A DNA stretch of 64,000 bases from DASSNR01 sp036278935 (GTDB lineage Bacteria; Gemmatimonadota; Gemmatimonadetes; Gemmatimonadales; Gemmatimonadaceae), in the NCBI GenBank assembly GCA_036278935.1, contig DASUKA010000088.1:1-64000 (forward strand). The letters are read 5' to 3'. The notes beneath the pieces were generated by a model. That model did not search any database, was not told where the DNA came from, and was given only the letters and a program-made list of their open reading frames with translations. A program made the position numbers and the translations under genes. Shown here piece by piece: positions 41,290-49,683 of the stretch (the stretch's first letter is position 1; every line of letters begins with the position of its first letter).

Positions 41290-42110
41290 GCAGCCAGGCA
41301 CTGGCGCGGACCAAGGCGGTCACGGTACGGGAGTTCCTCGCCCATAAGGCGCGGGGCGAGAAGATCGTGGTCGTCACCGCATATGATGCACTCTTCGGCC
41401 GACTCGTGGATGAGGCCGATGTGGATGCCGTGCTCGTGGGCGACTCACTGGGCGATGTGGTCGCCGGCTACGAGTCCACGCTCCCCGTGACGCTCGACCA
41501 GATGATCTACCATGCGTCAATGGTGCGGCGGGGCGTGACGCGGGCGCTACTGATCGTGGACATGCCGTTCCTCACCTATCAGGTGAGCGTGGAGCAGGCG
41601 CTGCGCAACTGCGGCCGGGTGATCCAGGAGACGGGCGGACAGGCCGTCAAGCTGGAGGGCGCAACGGACGAGGTGGTCGCCGCCGTGCGTGCCGTGGCTG
41701 GCGTGGGCATCCCCGTCATGGGCCATCTCGGCTTCACGCCGCAGTCGGTGCACGCGCTCGGCGGCCACCGTGTGCAGGGACGGGAGCGCCTGGAGGCGGA
41801 GCGGCTGGTGGATGGTGCGCGCCGTCTGGAGTCCGCCGGGGTGTTCGCCATCGTGCTCGAGCTGATCCCGGCTGCGCTCGCCGCTGAAGTCACGGCGGCG
41901 GTGAGCGTGCCGACGATCGGGATCGGCGCCGGCGCGGGATGCGATGGCCAGGTGCTCGTGCTTCCCGACCTGCTCGGACTCAACGACCAGTTCACGCCAC
42001 GATTCCTCAAGCGGTACGCCGCCATGGCCGACGACGTGCGTGGCGCGGTATCCCGATTCGGGGAAGACGTACGTGCGGGGCGCTATCCCGATGACGATCA
42101 CAGCTTCTAA
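41286..42110 (+). CDS. panB: 3-methyl-2-oxobutanoate hydroxymethyltransferase
   Basis: First step of pantothenate synthesis, making ketopantoate with methylene-THF. Motifs: VVTAYDALFGRLVDEADVD, LVGDSLGDVV with metal-binding Asp, VKLEGA, MGHLGFTPQSVHALGG, and the ending IGIGAGAGCDGQVLV. Length 274. Neighbouring folK supplies folate and panC follows. Confidence 0.94.
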   Translation: MSSQALARTKAVTVREFLAHKARGEKIVVVTAYDALFGRLVDEADVDAVLVGDSLGDVVAGYESTLPVTLDQMIYHASMVRRGVTRALLIVDMPFLTYQVSVEQALRNCGRVIQETGGQAVKLEGATDEVVAAVRAVAGVGIPVMGHLGFTPQSVHALGGHRVQGRERLEAERLVDGARRLESAGVFAIVLELIPAALAAEVTAAVSVPTIGIGAGAGCDGQVLVLPDLLGLNDQFTPRFLKRYAAMADDVRGAVSRFGEDVRAGRYPDDDHSF

Positions 42111-42111
42111 C

Positions 42112-42960
42112 ATGCAGGTGGTGAATCGGATCGCGTCGCTGCGTGGGGCGCTTGCCGAGTACCGGCGGCGTGGGGTGGCGATTGCCATCGTGCCGACCAT
42201 GGGCCATCTCCACGCGGGACACCTGCAACTAGTGGAGGCGGCCAGACGCCATGCCGGGGCGGTGGTGATGAGCGTTTTCGTCAACCCGCTGCAGTTCGGG
42301 CCGCACGAGGACTTTGCCCGGTATCCGCGCGATCCGGAGGGCGATGCGGCGCAGGCACAGTCCTGCGGCGTCGACGTGCTGTTCGCGCCGTCGGTGGCGG
42401 AGATGTACCCTGGCGAACGCACCGTGGTCGTGACTCCGCTCGCGCTGGCGGATCGCTGGGAAGGTGCGGCGCGTCCGGGTCATTTCACCGGCGTGCTCAC
42501 GGTGGTCACGAAGCTGTTCAATCTGGTGCAGCCGCAGGTGGCCGTCTTCGGCCAGAAGGATATCCAGCAGGCGACGCTCATCCGCGCGATGGCGCGCGAT
42601 CTGGACACGCCGGTCGACATCGTGGTGGCGCCAACGGTGCGCGACGCGGACGGCCTGGCGCTCTCGAGTCGAAACATCTACCTCAGCCCGGAGGAGCGCC
42701 GTCGTGCGCTGGTGCTGCCGCGCGCGCTGCACACCATGGCCGAGGCGTTCGCGCAGGGTCAGGATGACGCCGCCGATCTGGAGCGCGAGGGGTGGGAGGT
42801 GCTGGCGTCTGAACCCGGTGTGCATGTGGACTACCTGGCCGTGGTGGACGCGGAGCGGCTCGAGCCGGTGGCAGTGGCGGAGCGCGGCACGATCGTGGCG
42901 GTGGCCGCGCGGGTGGGAAGCACCCGACTCATCGACAACGTGATCCTGGGCGACGCATGA
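42112..42960 (+). CDS. panC: Pantothenate synthetase
   Basis: Condenses pantoate and beta-alanine with ATP. HIGH-like motif in VPTMGHLHAGH, then VFVNPLQFGPHEDF, FGQKDIQQ and LSSRNIYLSPEER (KMSKS-like region). Length 282. ATG 42112 starts one base after the panB stop; ATG 42091 inside panB is an alternative. It overlaps the next gene by ATGA. Confidence 0.93.
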   Translation: MQVVNRIASLRGALAEYRRRGVAIAIVPTMGHLHAGHLQLVEAARRHAGAVVMSVFVNPLQFGPHEDFARYPRDPEGDAAQAQSCGVDVLFAPSVAEMYPGERTVVVTPLALADRWEGAARPGHFTGVLTVVTKLFNLVQPQVAVFGQKDIQQATLIRAMARDLDTPVDIVVAPTVRDADGLALSSRNIYLSPEERRRALVLPRALHTMAEAFAQGQDDAADLEREGWEVLASEPGVHVDYLAVVDAERLEPVAVAERGTIVAVAARVGSTRLIDNVILGDA

Positions 42961-43790
42961 TCTGGAGCGCTGTGGTGGCCGCGCTCGATGATGGCGATAC
43001 CTTCAGGTCGCGCGTGAGCGTGTATCTGCATCCCCTTGCCGGAAGCCCGATTCTCTGGCATGTGTTGCGGGCACTCGGCGAGGTATCGCCGCCACCCGTC
43101 GAGATCCGGGTCGTGCACCGCGCCGCTTCGCCCATCTCGCTGCCCGACACGCTCTCCGTGCCGGTGATGGCGGAGCCGGTACAGCCGCGCAAGGAGCTGC
43201 GCTCGCTGCGCGCCGCCATCACGCCGCCAGGCCTCAAGGTGCTCATGGATGGCGCGGCCCCGCTGGTCACCGCCGATACCATCGCCAGGCTGCTCCGCAT
43301 GGGGGAGGGGAACGTGGCGGCGCTCCCGGACGAGCGTGAGGAGCGCGCCTACCTCGCGGTGGGTGGCGAGGGGCCGGCGCTCGCGTCCGCCGATGACCCG
43401 CGGCGGCCGCTCGGAGCGGTGCGCATCCCGCCGACGTCGGCGGAGGAGCTGATCCGCGTCACCGACCGGCATTCACTCTCCGATGCCTCTGTGGCACTCC
43501 GCGACCGGCTCGTCCGGTTGCACGAGGAGCGAGGGGTGAGCTTCATCCTGCCCCAGACCACGTGGATCGATGCCGATGTGCGCATTGGCGCCGATACGGT
43601 CATCTACCCGGGTGCCGTGATTGAGGGGCCTACCGAGATCGGCAGCGAGTGCGTGATCGGCCCGCACTCGCGCATCATCGAGGCCACCATCGGCCGCGGG
43701 GTGGAGCTCAAGGGATGGAACTATGTGGCGCGTACGCGCATCCGCAATCAGGCCGTGCTCGAGCCCCATGTGCGACGCGGCTTCGATTGA
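42957..43790 (+). CDS. Degenerate GlmU-like protein (nucleotidyltransferase remnant plus short beta-helix)
   Basis: A 277-residue relative of GlmU, which is normally about 450 residues. The N-terminal half keeps the fold pattern (LHPLAGSPILWHVLRAL corresponds to the LHTLAGKPMVxHV region), but the nucleotide-binding LAAGxGTRM loop is replaced by AALDDGDTFRSR. The C-terminal half has about three left-handed helix turns (WIDADVRIGADTVIYPGAVI, TEIGSECVIGPHSRI) and then stops, without the acetyltransferase active site. Uridylyl- and acetyltransfer are therefore both unlikely. The function is unknown. It is coupled to panC by ATGA and to the next gene by a 23-base overlap. Confidence 0.7.
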   Translation: MIWSAVVAALDDGDTFRSRVSVYLHPLAGSPILWHVLRALGEVSPPPVEIRVVHRAASPISLPDTLSVPVMAEPVQPRKELRSLRAAITPPGLKVLMDGAAPLVTADTIARLLRMGEGNVAALPDEREERAYLAVGGEGPALASADDPRRPLGAVRIPPTSAEELIRVTDRHSLSDASVALRDRLVRLHEERGVSFILPQTTWIDADVRIGADTVIYPGAVIEGPTEIGSECVIGPHSRIIEATIGRGVELKGWNYVARTRIRNQAVLEPHVRRGFD

Positions 43791-44313
43791 GCTGCCCGTG
43801 TGGGCGCAGGTGAGCGACGCGCGCCGCGCACACATCGCGCGGGTGGTCGCCCTCCTGGACGGGTGGGCGGACGCGCTGCAGCTCGACACAAGGGAGCGCA
43901 CGGCGTGGCATGATGCCGGACGCTGGCACGACGCACTGCGTGATGCTCCGGATGACGTGTTGCGCGCGCTCGTCCCCGACCCACAGCGGCCAGCCGAGCT
44001 GCTGCACGGTCCGGCCGCCGCCGTCAGGCTCGAGCGGGATGGCGAAACGCGGGCGGCGGTGCTGGCGGCCGTGCGGTGGCATACGGTGGGGTGCAGGGCA
44101 TGGGGACGGGTAGGGCGGGCGCTCTACATGGCCGATTTCCTTGAGCCAGGTCGCCGATTCGACGCCCTCGATCGTGCGCGGCTCGCCCGCGGCGTGCCGC
44201 GGGACTTCGACGACGTGTTTGTGGAAGTCGTGCGGCGCCGCCTGGAGTGGGCGCTCCGCGGGCGGCATGAACTGCTGCCGGAGACGGTGGCACTCTGGAA
44301 CGCGGTCCGCTGA
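43768..44313 (+). CDS. YqeK-like HD-domain phosphohydrolase
   Basis: A 181-residue HD protein. The pattern matches the YqeK Ap4A-hydrolase family: an early His (HIARVVALLD), HD in AGRWHDALRDAP, then LLHGPAAAVRLERDG, AVRWHTVGCRAW and YMADFLEPGRRF. In many bacteria yqeK stands between nadD and rsfS; here it follows the GlmU-like gene and precedes a LytR_C gene. Hydrolysis of Ap4A is a family-based inference. Start ATG 43768 overlaps the previous gene; GTG 43798 is an alternative. Confidence 0.75.
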   Translation: MCDAASIELPVWAQVSDARRAHIARVVALLDGWADALQLDTRERTAWHDAGRWHDALRDAPDDVLRALVPDPQRPAELLHGPAAAVRLERDGETRAAVLAAVRWHTVGCRAWGRVGRALYMADFLEPGRRFDALDRARLARGVPRDFDDVFVEVVRRRLEWALRGRHELLPETVALWNAVR

Positions 44314-44333
44314 CTCGCTCGCACCGTCGCATC

Positions 44334-44753
44334 GTGAGCGGGATCCTCGTGCTGATCCTGGTGGGCGCCGCAGTCTATGGCATGCTGCCGCATCACGGCG
44401 GGCCTCGCTCCGCATCAGGATCGGCCACGGACCCGGCGGCCGTGCGTGCGCCAGCCGGGGTCCGGATTCAGGTGCAGGTGCTGAACGCCACGCGCACCAC
44501 CGGCCTGGCGCGCCGCGCCACGTTCGATCTGCGCGACCATGGGTTCGACGTGGTGGATATCGGCACGGCCAACGAGCAGAGGGACACCACCCTGGTCATC
44601 GACCGGTCCAATCACCCGGCATGGGCACGGCTGGTGGCGCGGACGCTCGGCGTTGCCGTAGTGGAATCGCAGCCGGACAGCTCACGCTACCTCGACGTCA
44701 CCGTGCTGCTGGGTACGACCTGGCGTCCGCCGGCCAAGCCGTTCTACCCGTAG
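44334..44753 (+). CDS. LytR C-terminal domain protein, single membrane anchor
   Basis: A 139-residue protein. A hydrophobic N-terminal segment (about residues 3-18) is followed by an Ala/Ser linker and a LytR_C domain from about 47 (VQVLNATRTTGLARRATFDL, GFDVVDIG, YLDVTVLLG). The domain is found in envelope proteins, and no LytR-Cps2A-Psr catalytic domain is attached. The last 72 bases overlap the convergent rlmN gene. Confidence 0.7.
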   Translation: MSGILVLILVGAAVYGMLPHHGGPRSASGSATDPAAVRAPAGVRIQVQVLNATRTTGLARRATFDLRDHGFDVVDIGTANEQRDTTLVIDRSNHPAWARLVARTLGVAVVESQPDSSRYLDVTVLLGTTWRPPAKPFYP

Positions 44754-45764
44754 CTGCCCGCATGCGGCGGCGATATCGGTGCCGCGGCTTGCGCGGATGG
44801 CCACCTCCACCCCCTCGTCCCGCATCTCGCGCGCGAAGGCGGCCATTCGTGTGGTGTCCGAGGGCGTGAGGCCTGGCGCACCACCGGGGTGGAGCGGAAT
44901 CAGGTTGACAAACGCGTGACACTCGCGGGCCAGGCGTGCGAGCTGCAGGGCGTGCTCGGCAGCGTCGTTCACGTCGCGGATCATCACGTATTCGAACGTC
45001 ACACGCCGGCTGAATGCCTTGGCGGCATCGATCACGTCCGCCAGGGGGTACTTGATGTTGATCGGCATGAGCGATCGGCGCAGCTCGTCCGTTGGCGCAT
45101 GAATGGAGATGGCCAGCCGGAACTGCTCGGCGCGTGCGGCAAGGGCGACAATGCCGGGGAGTACGCCCACGGTGGAGACGGTGATACGGCGCGCCCCGAT
45201 GCCCAGCCCCGACTGGCTGTTGAGGATGCTGAGGGCGGGGTCCACCGCGCGCCAGTTCATGAGTGGCTCGCCCATGCCCATGAACACGACGTTGGTGACG
45301 GCAATCGGCGGATCCAGCAAGACCATCTCGCGCACCTGGCCGGCGATCTCCCACGCCTCCAGATTGCGCGAGAATCCCATGCGGCCGGTGGCGCAGAAGG
45401 CGCATCGGAGCGCGCACCCCGCCTGGGAGGAGATGCAGAGCGTCATCCGCGACCGGTCCGGGATGGCGACCGTCTCGATGGCCTCGCCATCCCCTAGGCG
45501 GAAGAGGAACTTCCGCGTCCCGTCGACGGAGCGCTGATGCGCGGCGATCTCGAGTCGCGGAATGGTGAAGTGCTCGCCAAGCAGCGCGCGAAACGGGAGC
45601 GGGAGCTCCGTCATGGCCTGAAACGAGGGGGCTGGTGCCTCCCAGAGCCGGCGTGCCACCTGCGTGCCCCGGTATGCGGGCTCGCCGTGGGTCACGGCAA
45701 AATCCCGCAGCACGCGCTCCGCTTGAGCGGGTATCAGATTGAGAAGATTGGGCTGGTCACTCAC
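44682..45764 (-). CDS. rlmN: Dual-specificity 23S rRNA (A2503) / tRNA (A37) C2-methyltransferase
   Basis: Radical SAM methylase. Fe-S cysteines are Cys117, Cys121 and Cys124 (GCALRCAFCATG); Cys110 (TLCISSQ) lies at the same -7 offset as a conserved cysteine in E. coli; the methyl-carrying Cys335 is in RGTDIAAACGQL. VFMGMGEPLMN and VNLIPLHPG are also conserved. Length 360. Start GTG 45764 (VSDQPNLL). The 3' end overlaps the LytR_C gene. Confidence 0.94.
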   Translation of the reverse strand: MSDQPNLLNLIPAQAERVLRDFAVTHGEPAYRGTQVARRLWEAPAPSFQAMTELPLPFRALLGEHFTIPRLEIAAHQRSVDGTRKFLFRLGDGEAIETVAIPDRSRMTLCISSQAGCALRCAFCATGRMGFSRNLEAWEIAGQVREMVLLDPPIAVTNVVFMGMGEPLMNWRAVDPALSILNSQSGLGIGARRITVSTVGVLPGIVALAARAEQFRLAISIHAPTDELRRSLMPINIKYPLADVIDAAKAFSRRVTFEYVMIRDVNDAAEHALQLARLARECHAFVNLIPLHPGGAPGLTPSDTTRMAAFAREMRDEGVEVAIRASRGTDIAAACGQLRVERLGRRTPGRTQQHGDVEVA

Positions 45765-46015
45765 GATATGGTCCTGATCGCCTGGCGCTGCGCCTGATGC
45801 CGCTCGACGGTCGGGGCATGCAGCAGGCACGTTCGCAGCCGTAATCTAAGCGCGGCGGGACAGCGCTCATGCCGTGGGCGATGTGCGCATCCAAGGTCAA
45901 GCGGTAATTGGAGATGCCGCGCCCGATCGTCGGGTGCCGGCGGTCGCGCGTGGCTACCGGTGCGTGTCGCAGGTCGTTAGTTTATTCGGTTACGATATGA
46001 CACAACGGAGCCGAC
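45765..46015. other. Intergenic region between rlmN and the second PTS IIA gene
   Basis: 251 bases between divergent genes with no recognisable coding or RNA gene. TAGATT (minus strand, 45848-45843) could be an rlmN -10 box, and TAGTTT near 45978-45983 one for the rightward operon, but neither has a convincing -35. Confidence 0.4.
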
Positions 46016-46474
46016 GTGCTGCTGTCTGAGCTGCTCTCTGCCGATCGGGTGAAGGTGCCGCTCAGAGGTCGCACAAAGAACGACCTCCTCCGGGAACTGG
46101 TGCAACTGGTGGCCGAAGGCCGAGACGGGTTGGAGGTTGAACCTGTCCTTGCTTCGGTGCTGGAGCGCGAGCACGTCTTGAGCACGGGGATCGGGAGCGG
46201 TATTGCCATTCCGCATGGCAAGACGCCGTTTGTGGATCAGCTCGTGCTGGCGGCGGGTGTCGCGCCGCAGCCCGTCGATTTCGACGCCCTGGACGGACGA
46301 CCCGTCCAGCTCGTCTTCCTTCTGGTGGGACCGGAGAGCGCATCGAGTGCGCACGTCAAGGCGCTGAGCCGCATCTCGCGGCTCCTTCGGCGCGACCAAC
46401 TCCGGGCGGACCTCCTGGCGGCGCGGTCACCGGAGGAGTTTCTCGCCATCGTCCACGCGTCGGAGGCGAATTGA
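46016..46474 (+). CDS. PTS IIA(Ntr)-like regulatory protein (paralogue 2)
   Basis: A 152-residue EIIA fructose/nitrogen-type domain with phosphoacceptor His67 in GIAIPHGKT. It is clearly diverged from the copy at 7335-7787. No transporter subunit is nearby. It heads the long operon through aspS and phoH and overlaps the VanZ-like gene by TTGA. Confidence 0.8.
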   Translation: MLLSELLSADRVKVPLRGRTKNDLLRELVQLVAEGRDGLEVEPVLASVLEREHVLSTGIGSGIAIPHGKTPFVDQLVLAAGVAPQPVDFDALDGRPVQLVFLLVGPESASSAHVKALSRISRLLRRDQLRADLLAARSPEEFLAIVHASEAN

Positions 46475-46836
46475 CCGTTCGACGATGGGCGCCGCCCCTC
46501 GCGTGGGCGGTGTTCATACTCATTCTTACCTCCCTGCCCGGCGCCATGATTGCAGGCATTCGTGCGCCCGTGGGAGCGGACAAGCTGGTGCATTTCACCC
46601 TGTATGGGGTCCTCGGCCTGCTGGCCGCGTGGCCCGCGCTCGCGGCCCGACGGTGGGCACGCGCTGCGCTCATCGTGCTCCTCCTGATCTCGGCGTTTGG
46701 CGCACTGGACGAGTTCCATCAGCGCTTCATCGCTGGCCGTTCCAGCGACGTGCATGACTGGATCGCGGATACACTCGGCGCGGCCGTAGGGATCATGGCT
46801 GCGGTGCGCGCGCGCCGGCGGGAGCCCGCTGCGTGA
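46471..46836 (+). CDS. VanZ-like membrane protein
   Basis: A 121-residue protein with about four hydrophobic helices and the VanZ pattern ADKLVHFTLYGVLGLL and ALDEFHQRFIAGRSSDVHDWIADTLGAAVG. The function in non-resistant bacteria is unknown. TTG start inferred from the TTGA overlap with the previous stop; the end overlaps aspS by GTGA. Confidence 0.75.
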   Translation: MTVRRWAPPLAWAVFILILTSLPGAMIAGIRAPVGADKLVHFTLYGVLGLLAAWPALAARRWARAALIVLLLISAFGALDEFHQRFIAGRSSDVHDWIADTLGAAVGIMAAVRARRREPAA

Positions 46837-48704
46837 GCGAAGCGACCTTCGCCACGACGTACCGATCGCACCTCTGCGGCATGCTGCGAGCCAGCGACGT
46901 GGGTACGCGCGTGCGGTTGGGCGGGTGGGTGCACCGCAAGCGGAATGTCGGCGGTCTGGTCTTCATCGACCTCCGCGACCGCAGCGGCATCGTGCAGCTG
47001 TCAGTGAGCGAGGAGCGCTCCGGCTCGGATGTGCTGAGCATCGCAGCCGCCGTTGGCGTCGAGAGCGTGGTGCTGGTAGAAGGGGATGTCGTGGCGCGTC
47101 CTCCCGAAGGGCGCAACGGCGACCTGCCCACGGGCGACGTGGAGGTGGCGGTCACGGCGCTGCGCGTGGTCGGTCCAGCGGTGACGCCCGCCATTCCCGT
47201 GGCGCGCATCGCCGGCGAGCCGCTCCCGTCCGAAGAGTTGCGCCTGCGCTACCGGCAGCTGGACCTGCGCCGCGCCGAGTTGCAGCGGAATCTGGAGCTG
47301 CGGCATCAGCTCATGCAGGTGACACGGCGCTACTTCAGCGAGCAAGGGTTCCTGGAAATCGAGACGCCCATTCTCACCAAGCCGACTCCGGAAGGAGCGC
47401 GCGATTATCTCGTTCCCAGCCGCCTGCACGCCGGCGAGTTCTACGCCCTCCCGCAGTCGCCCCAGCTCTACAAGCAGCTGCTAATGGTCGCGGGCTTCGA
47501 CCGCTACTTCCAGCTCGCGCGCTGCTTTCGTGACGAGGACCTGCGGGCGGACCGGCAGCCGGAATTCACGCAGATCGACGTCGAAGCCTCCTTCGTGGCG
47601 CCGGAGGACATCTACGCGCTCACCGAGGGGCTGCTGCTCGCCGTGTGGCGGGAAGCGGGTCACGAGATCGCGACGCCCTTCCCGCGGATGTCGTACGCGG
47701 AGGGCATGGAGCGCTACGGGACGGACCGGCCGGATACGCGGTACGGGCTGGAGATCTTCGACGCGAGCGATCTGTTTCGCGGTGCGGATTTCGCGATCAC
47801 CCGTGCAGCGCTCGAGCAGGGCGGCCGCGTCCGCGGTATTCGCGTGCCAGGTGGGGCTCGTCTGTCGCGCAAGCAGGTGGACGGCTTGGAGGAGCTGGCA
47901 CGGGGCGCCGGGGCGCGCGGGCTGCTGCGACTCAAACGGCAACAGGGGCAGCTCGAAGGGCCGGTGGCCAGATACCTTGGCGCGGACGCGGCAGCGCGTC
48001 TCGGGCTCGAGGAGGGCGATCTCTGTCTGCTCGTAGCCGCCGCCGATCACGTCTCGAGCCCGGCCCTCGACCGCGTGCGGCAGGCGGTCGGGCGCCTCAT
48101 GGGGCTCGTGCCGGATGGCGCGCTTCATTTTCTGTGGGTCACCGACTTCCCGATGTTCGAGCCAGCCGCAGAGGGTGATGGGCTCACGTCGGTGCATCAC
48201 CCGTTCACCGCGCCGCACCCCGAGGATGCACCGTTGCTGGAGCGTGAGCCCGGGCGCGTGCGCTCCCTCGGCTACGACGTCGTGCTGAACGGCACCGAGT
48301 TGGGGGGCGGGAGTATCCGCATCAGCGACCCGGCGCTACAGGAGCGCGTGTTCGCCCTGTTGGGTATCGACCACGACACCGCGCAACGCCGGTTCGGCTT
48401 CCTGCTCGAAGGGCTGCGATCCGGCGCGCCGCCGCACGGCGGCATTGCCCTGGGGGTTGACCGGATCGCGATGATGCTGGCCGGCGCGCCCTCCCTGCGC
48501 GATGTGATCGCATTCCCCAAGACCACGGCGGCGCGCGCGCTGCTCGAGCAGGCGCCCAGTTCCGTGCCGTGCGCGGACCTGGAGGCGCTCCACATTCAAC
48601 CTGCACACCCATCGGAGACCAACAACGACGACGAAAGCCGGAACGAGCGTCCGGCGGGCGACCAAGGCGGCGAGAGACGCCGCGGTGGACCCCGCCGTGA
48701 GTAA
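46833..48704 (+). CDS. aspS: Aspartyl-tRNA synthetase
   Basis: Class IIb synthetase of 623 residues. OB-fold anticodon domain (VRLGGWVHRKRNVGGLVFIDLRD), motif 2 (FQLARCFRDEDLRADRQPEF), GAD insertion domain, and motif 3 (GGIALGVDRIAMMLAG). The last 40 or so residues are a low-complexity charged tail rich in Asn, Asp, Glu and Arg, beyond the normal end. Discriminating or non-discriminating type cannot be told by eye. The end overlaps phoH by 20 bases. Confidence 0.95.
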   Translation: MSEATFATTYRSHLCGMLRASDVGTRVRLGGWVHRKRNVGGLVFIDLRDRSGIVQLSVSEERSGSDVLSIAAAVGVESVVLVEGDVVARPPEGRNGDLPTGDVEVAVTALRVVGPAVTPAIPVARIAGEPLPSEELRLRYRQLDLRRAELQRNLELRHQLMQVTRRYFSEQGFLEIETPILTKPTPEGARDYLVPSRLHAGEFYALPQSPQLYKQLLMVAGFDRYFQLARCFRDEDLRADRQPEFTQIDVEASFVAPEDIYALTEGLLLAVWREAGHEIATPFPRMSYAEGMERYGTDRPDTRYGLEIFDASDLFRGADFAITRAALEQGGRVRGIRVPGGARLSRKQVDGLEELARGAGARGLLRLKRQQGQLEGPVARYLGADAAARLGLEEGDLCLLVAAADHVSSPALDRVRQAVGRLMGLVPDGALHFLWVTDFPMFEPAAEGDGLTSVHHPFTAPHPEDAPLLEREPGRVRSLGYDVVLNGTELGGGSIRISDPALQERVFALLGIDHDTAQRRFGFLLEGLRSGAPPHGGIALGVDRIAMMLAGAPSLRDVIAFPKTTAARALLEQAPSSVPCADLEALHIQPAHPSETNNDDESRNERPAGDQGGERRRGGPRRE

Positions 48705-49683
48705 TGACGAAGTCATCACGCGCCGACTCTCCACCGAAGGGGCCGATCTCCTGACCCTGGCCGGTGTGAACGACGCCAACCTGATCGAGTTCGGCCGGCT
48801 CTGCGGCGTGCGCGTCGCGCTGCGTGATGAGAATCTGAGCCTCACCGGCCCACCCGAAACGGTGGAGCGCGCCACGGCCGTGGCGCAGCGTATGGTGGAC
48901 GTGGCCAAGCAGCATCTCCCCCTCACGCGAGACGACGTGCTCCGTCTGAGCGAAGAGTGGGGGCATGGCGAGCAGGGGAACGGGGCGGAGGGCGGCGACG
49001 GCGCAGCGCCGGATGCCGCGCGCATTGTGCTCCCCGGCGTGCGGCGGATCATCCAACCCAAGACGCCGGGGCAGGCGACGTATCTGCGCCTGATGGCGGA
49101 GAATGACATCGTGGTGGGAATCGGGCCGGCGGGAACGGGCAAGACGTATCTCGCCGTGGCTGCGGCCGTGGAGGCGCTCGCGAGGAAGCGAGTACGGCGG
49201 ATCGTCCTCGCGCGCCCAGCGGTGGAGGCGGGGGAGAGCTTGGGGTTCCTTCCGGGCGACCTGCAGGCGAAGGTGGACCCGTATCTGCGGCCGCTCTATG
49301 ATGCGCTCGATGACATGATGCCGCCGGAGCGCGTGCAGCGGGCGCTCGAGACGCGCACCATCGAGATCGCGCCGCTGGCCTACATGCGTGGGCGGACGCT
49401 CGGGGATGCATTCGTGATTCTCGACGAATCGCAGAATGCCACCAGCGCCCAGATGAAGATGTTTCTCACGCGGCTGGGGGTGAACTCGAAGGCGGTGATC
49501 ACGGGCGACAAGACGCAAATCGATCTTCCGGCCCGGGAGGAATCGGGGCTCATTCAGATCGAGCGGATTCTCAGCGGCATCGATGGCATCGCGTTCCACT
49601 ATCTCTCGGAATCGGATGTCATCCGGCATCGACTCGTTCGGGAGATCATCAAGGCCTATGCGCGGGATTCGGGTGGCGACTAA
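48685..49683 (+). CDS. PhoH-family ATPase (YbeZ-like)
   Basis: A 332-residue PhoH protein: N-terminal KH-like region (about 10-70), then the PhoH ATPase with Walker A GIGPAGTGKTYLA, RPAVEAGESLGFLPGD, Walker B FVILDESQNAT and GDKTQIDLP. Usually linked to YbeY and RNA metabolism, and here ybeY is two genes downstream. GTG 48685 or GTG 48700 may be the start. Confidence 0.9.
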   Translation: MDPAVSNDEVITRRLSTEGADLLTLAGVNDANLIEFGRLCGVRVALRDENLSLTGPPETVERATAVAQRMVDVAKQHLPLTRDDVLRLSEEWGHGEQGNGAEGGDGAAPDAARIVLPGVRRIIQPKTPGQATYLRLMAENDIVVGIGPAGTGKTYLAVAAAVEALARKRVRRIVLARPAVEAGESLGFLPGDLQAKVDPYLRPLYDALDDMMPPERVQRALETRTIEIAPLAYMRGRTLGDAFVILDESQNATSAQMKMFLTRLGVNSKAVITGDKTQIDLPAREESGLIQIERILSGIDGIAFHYLSESDVIRHRLVREIIKAYARDSGGD

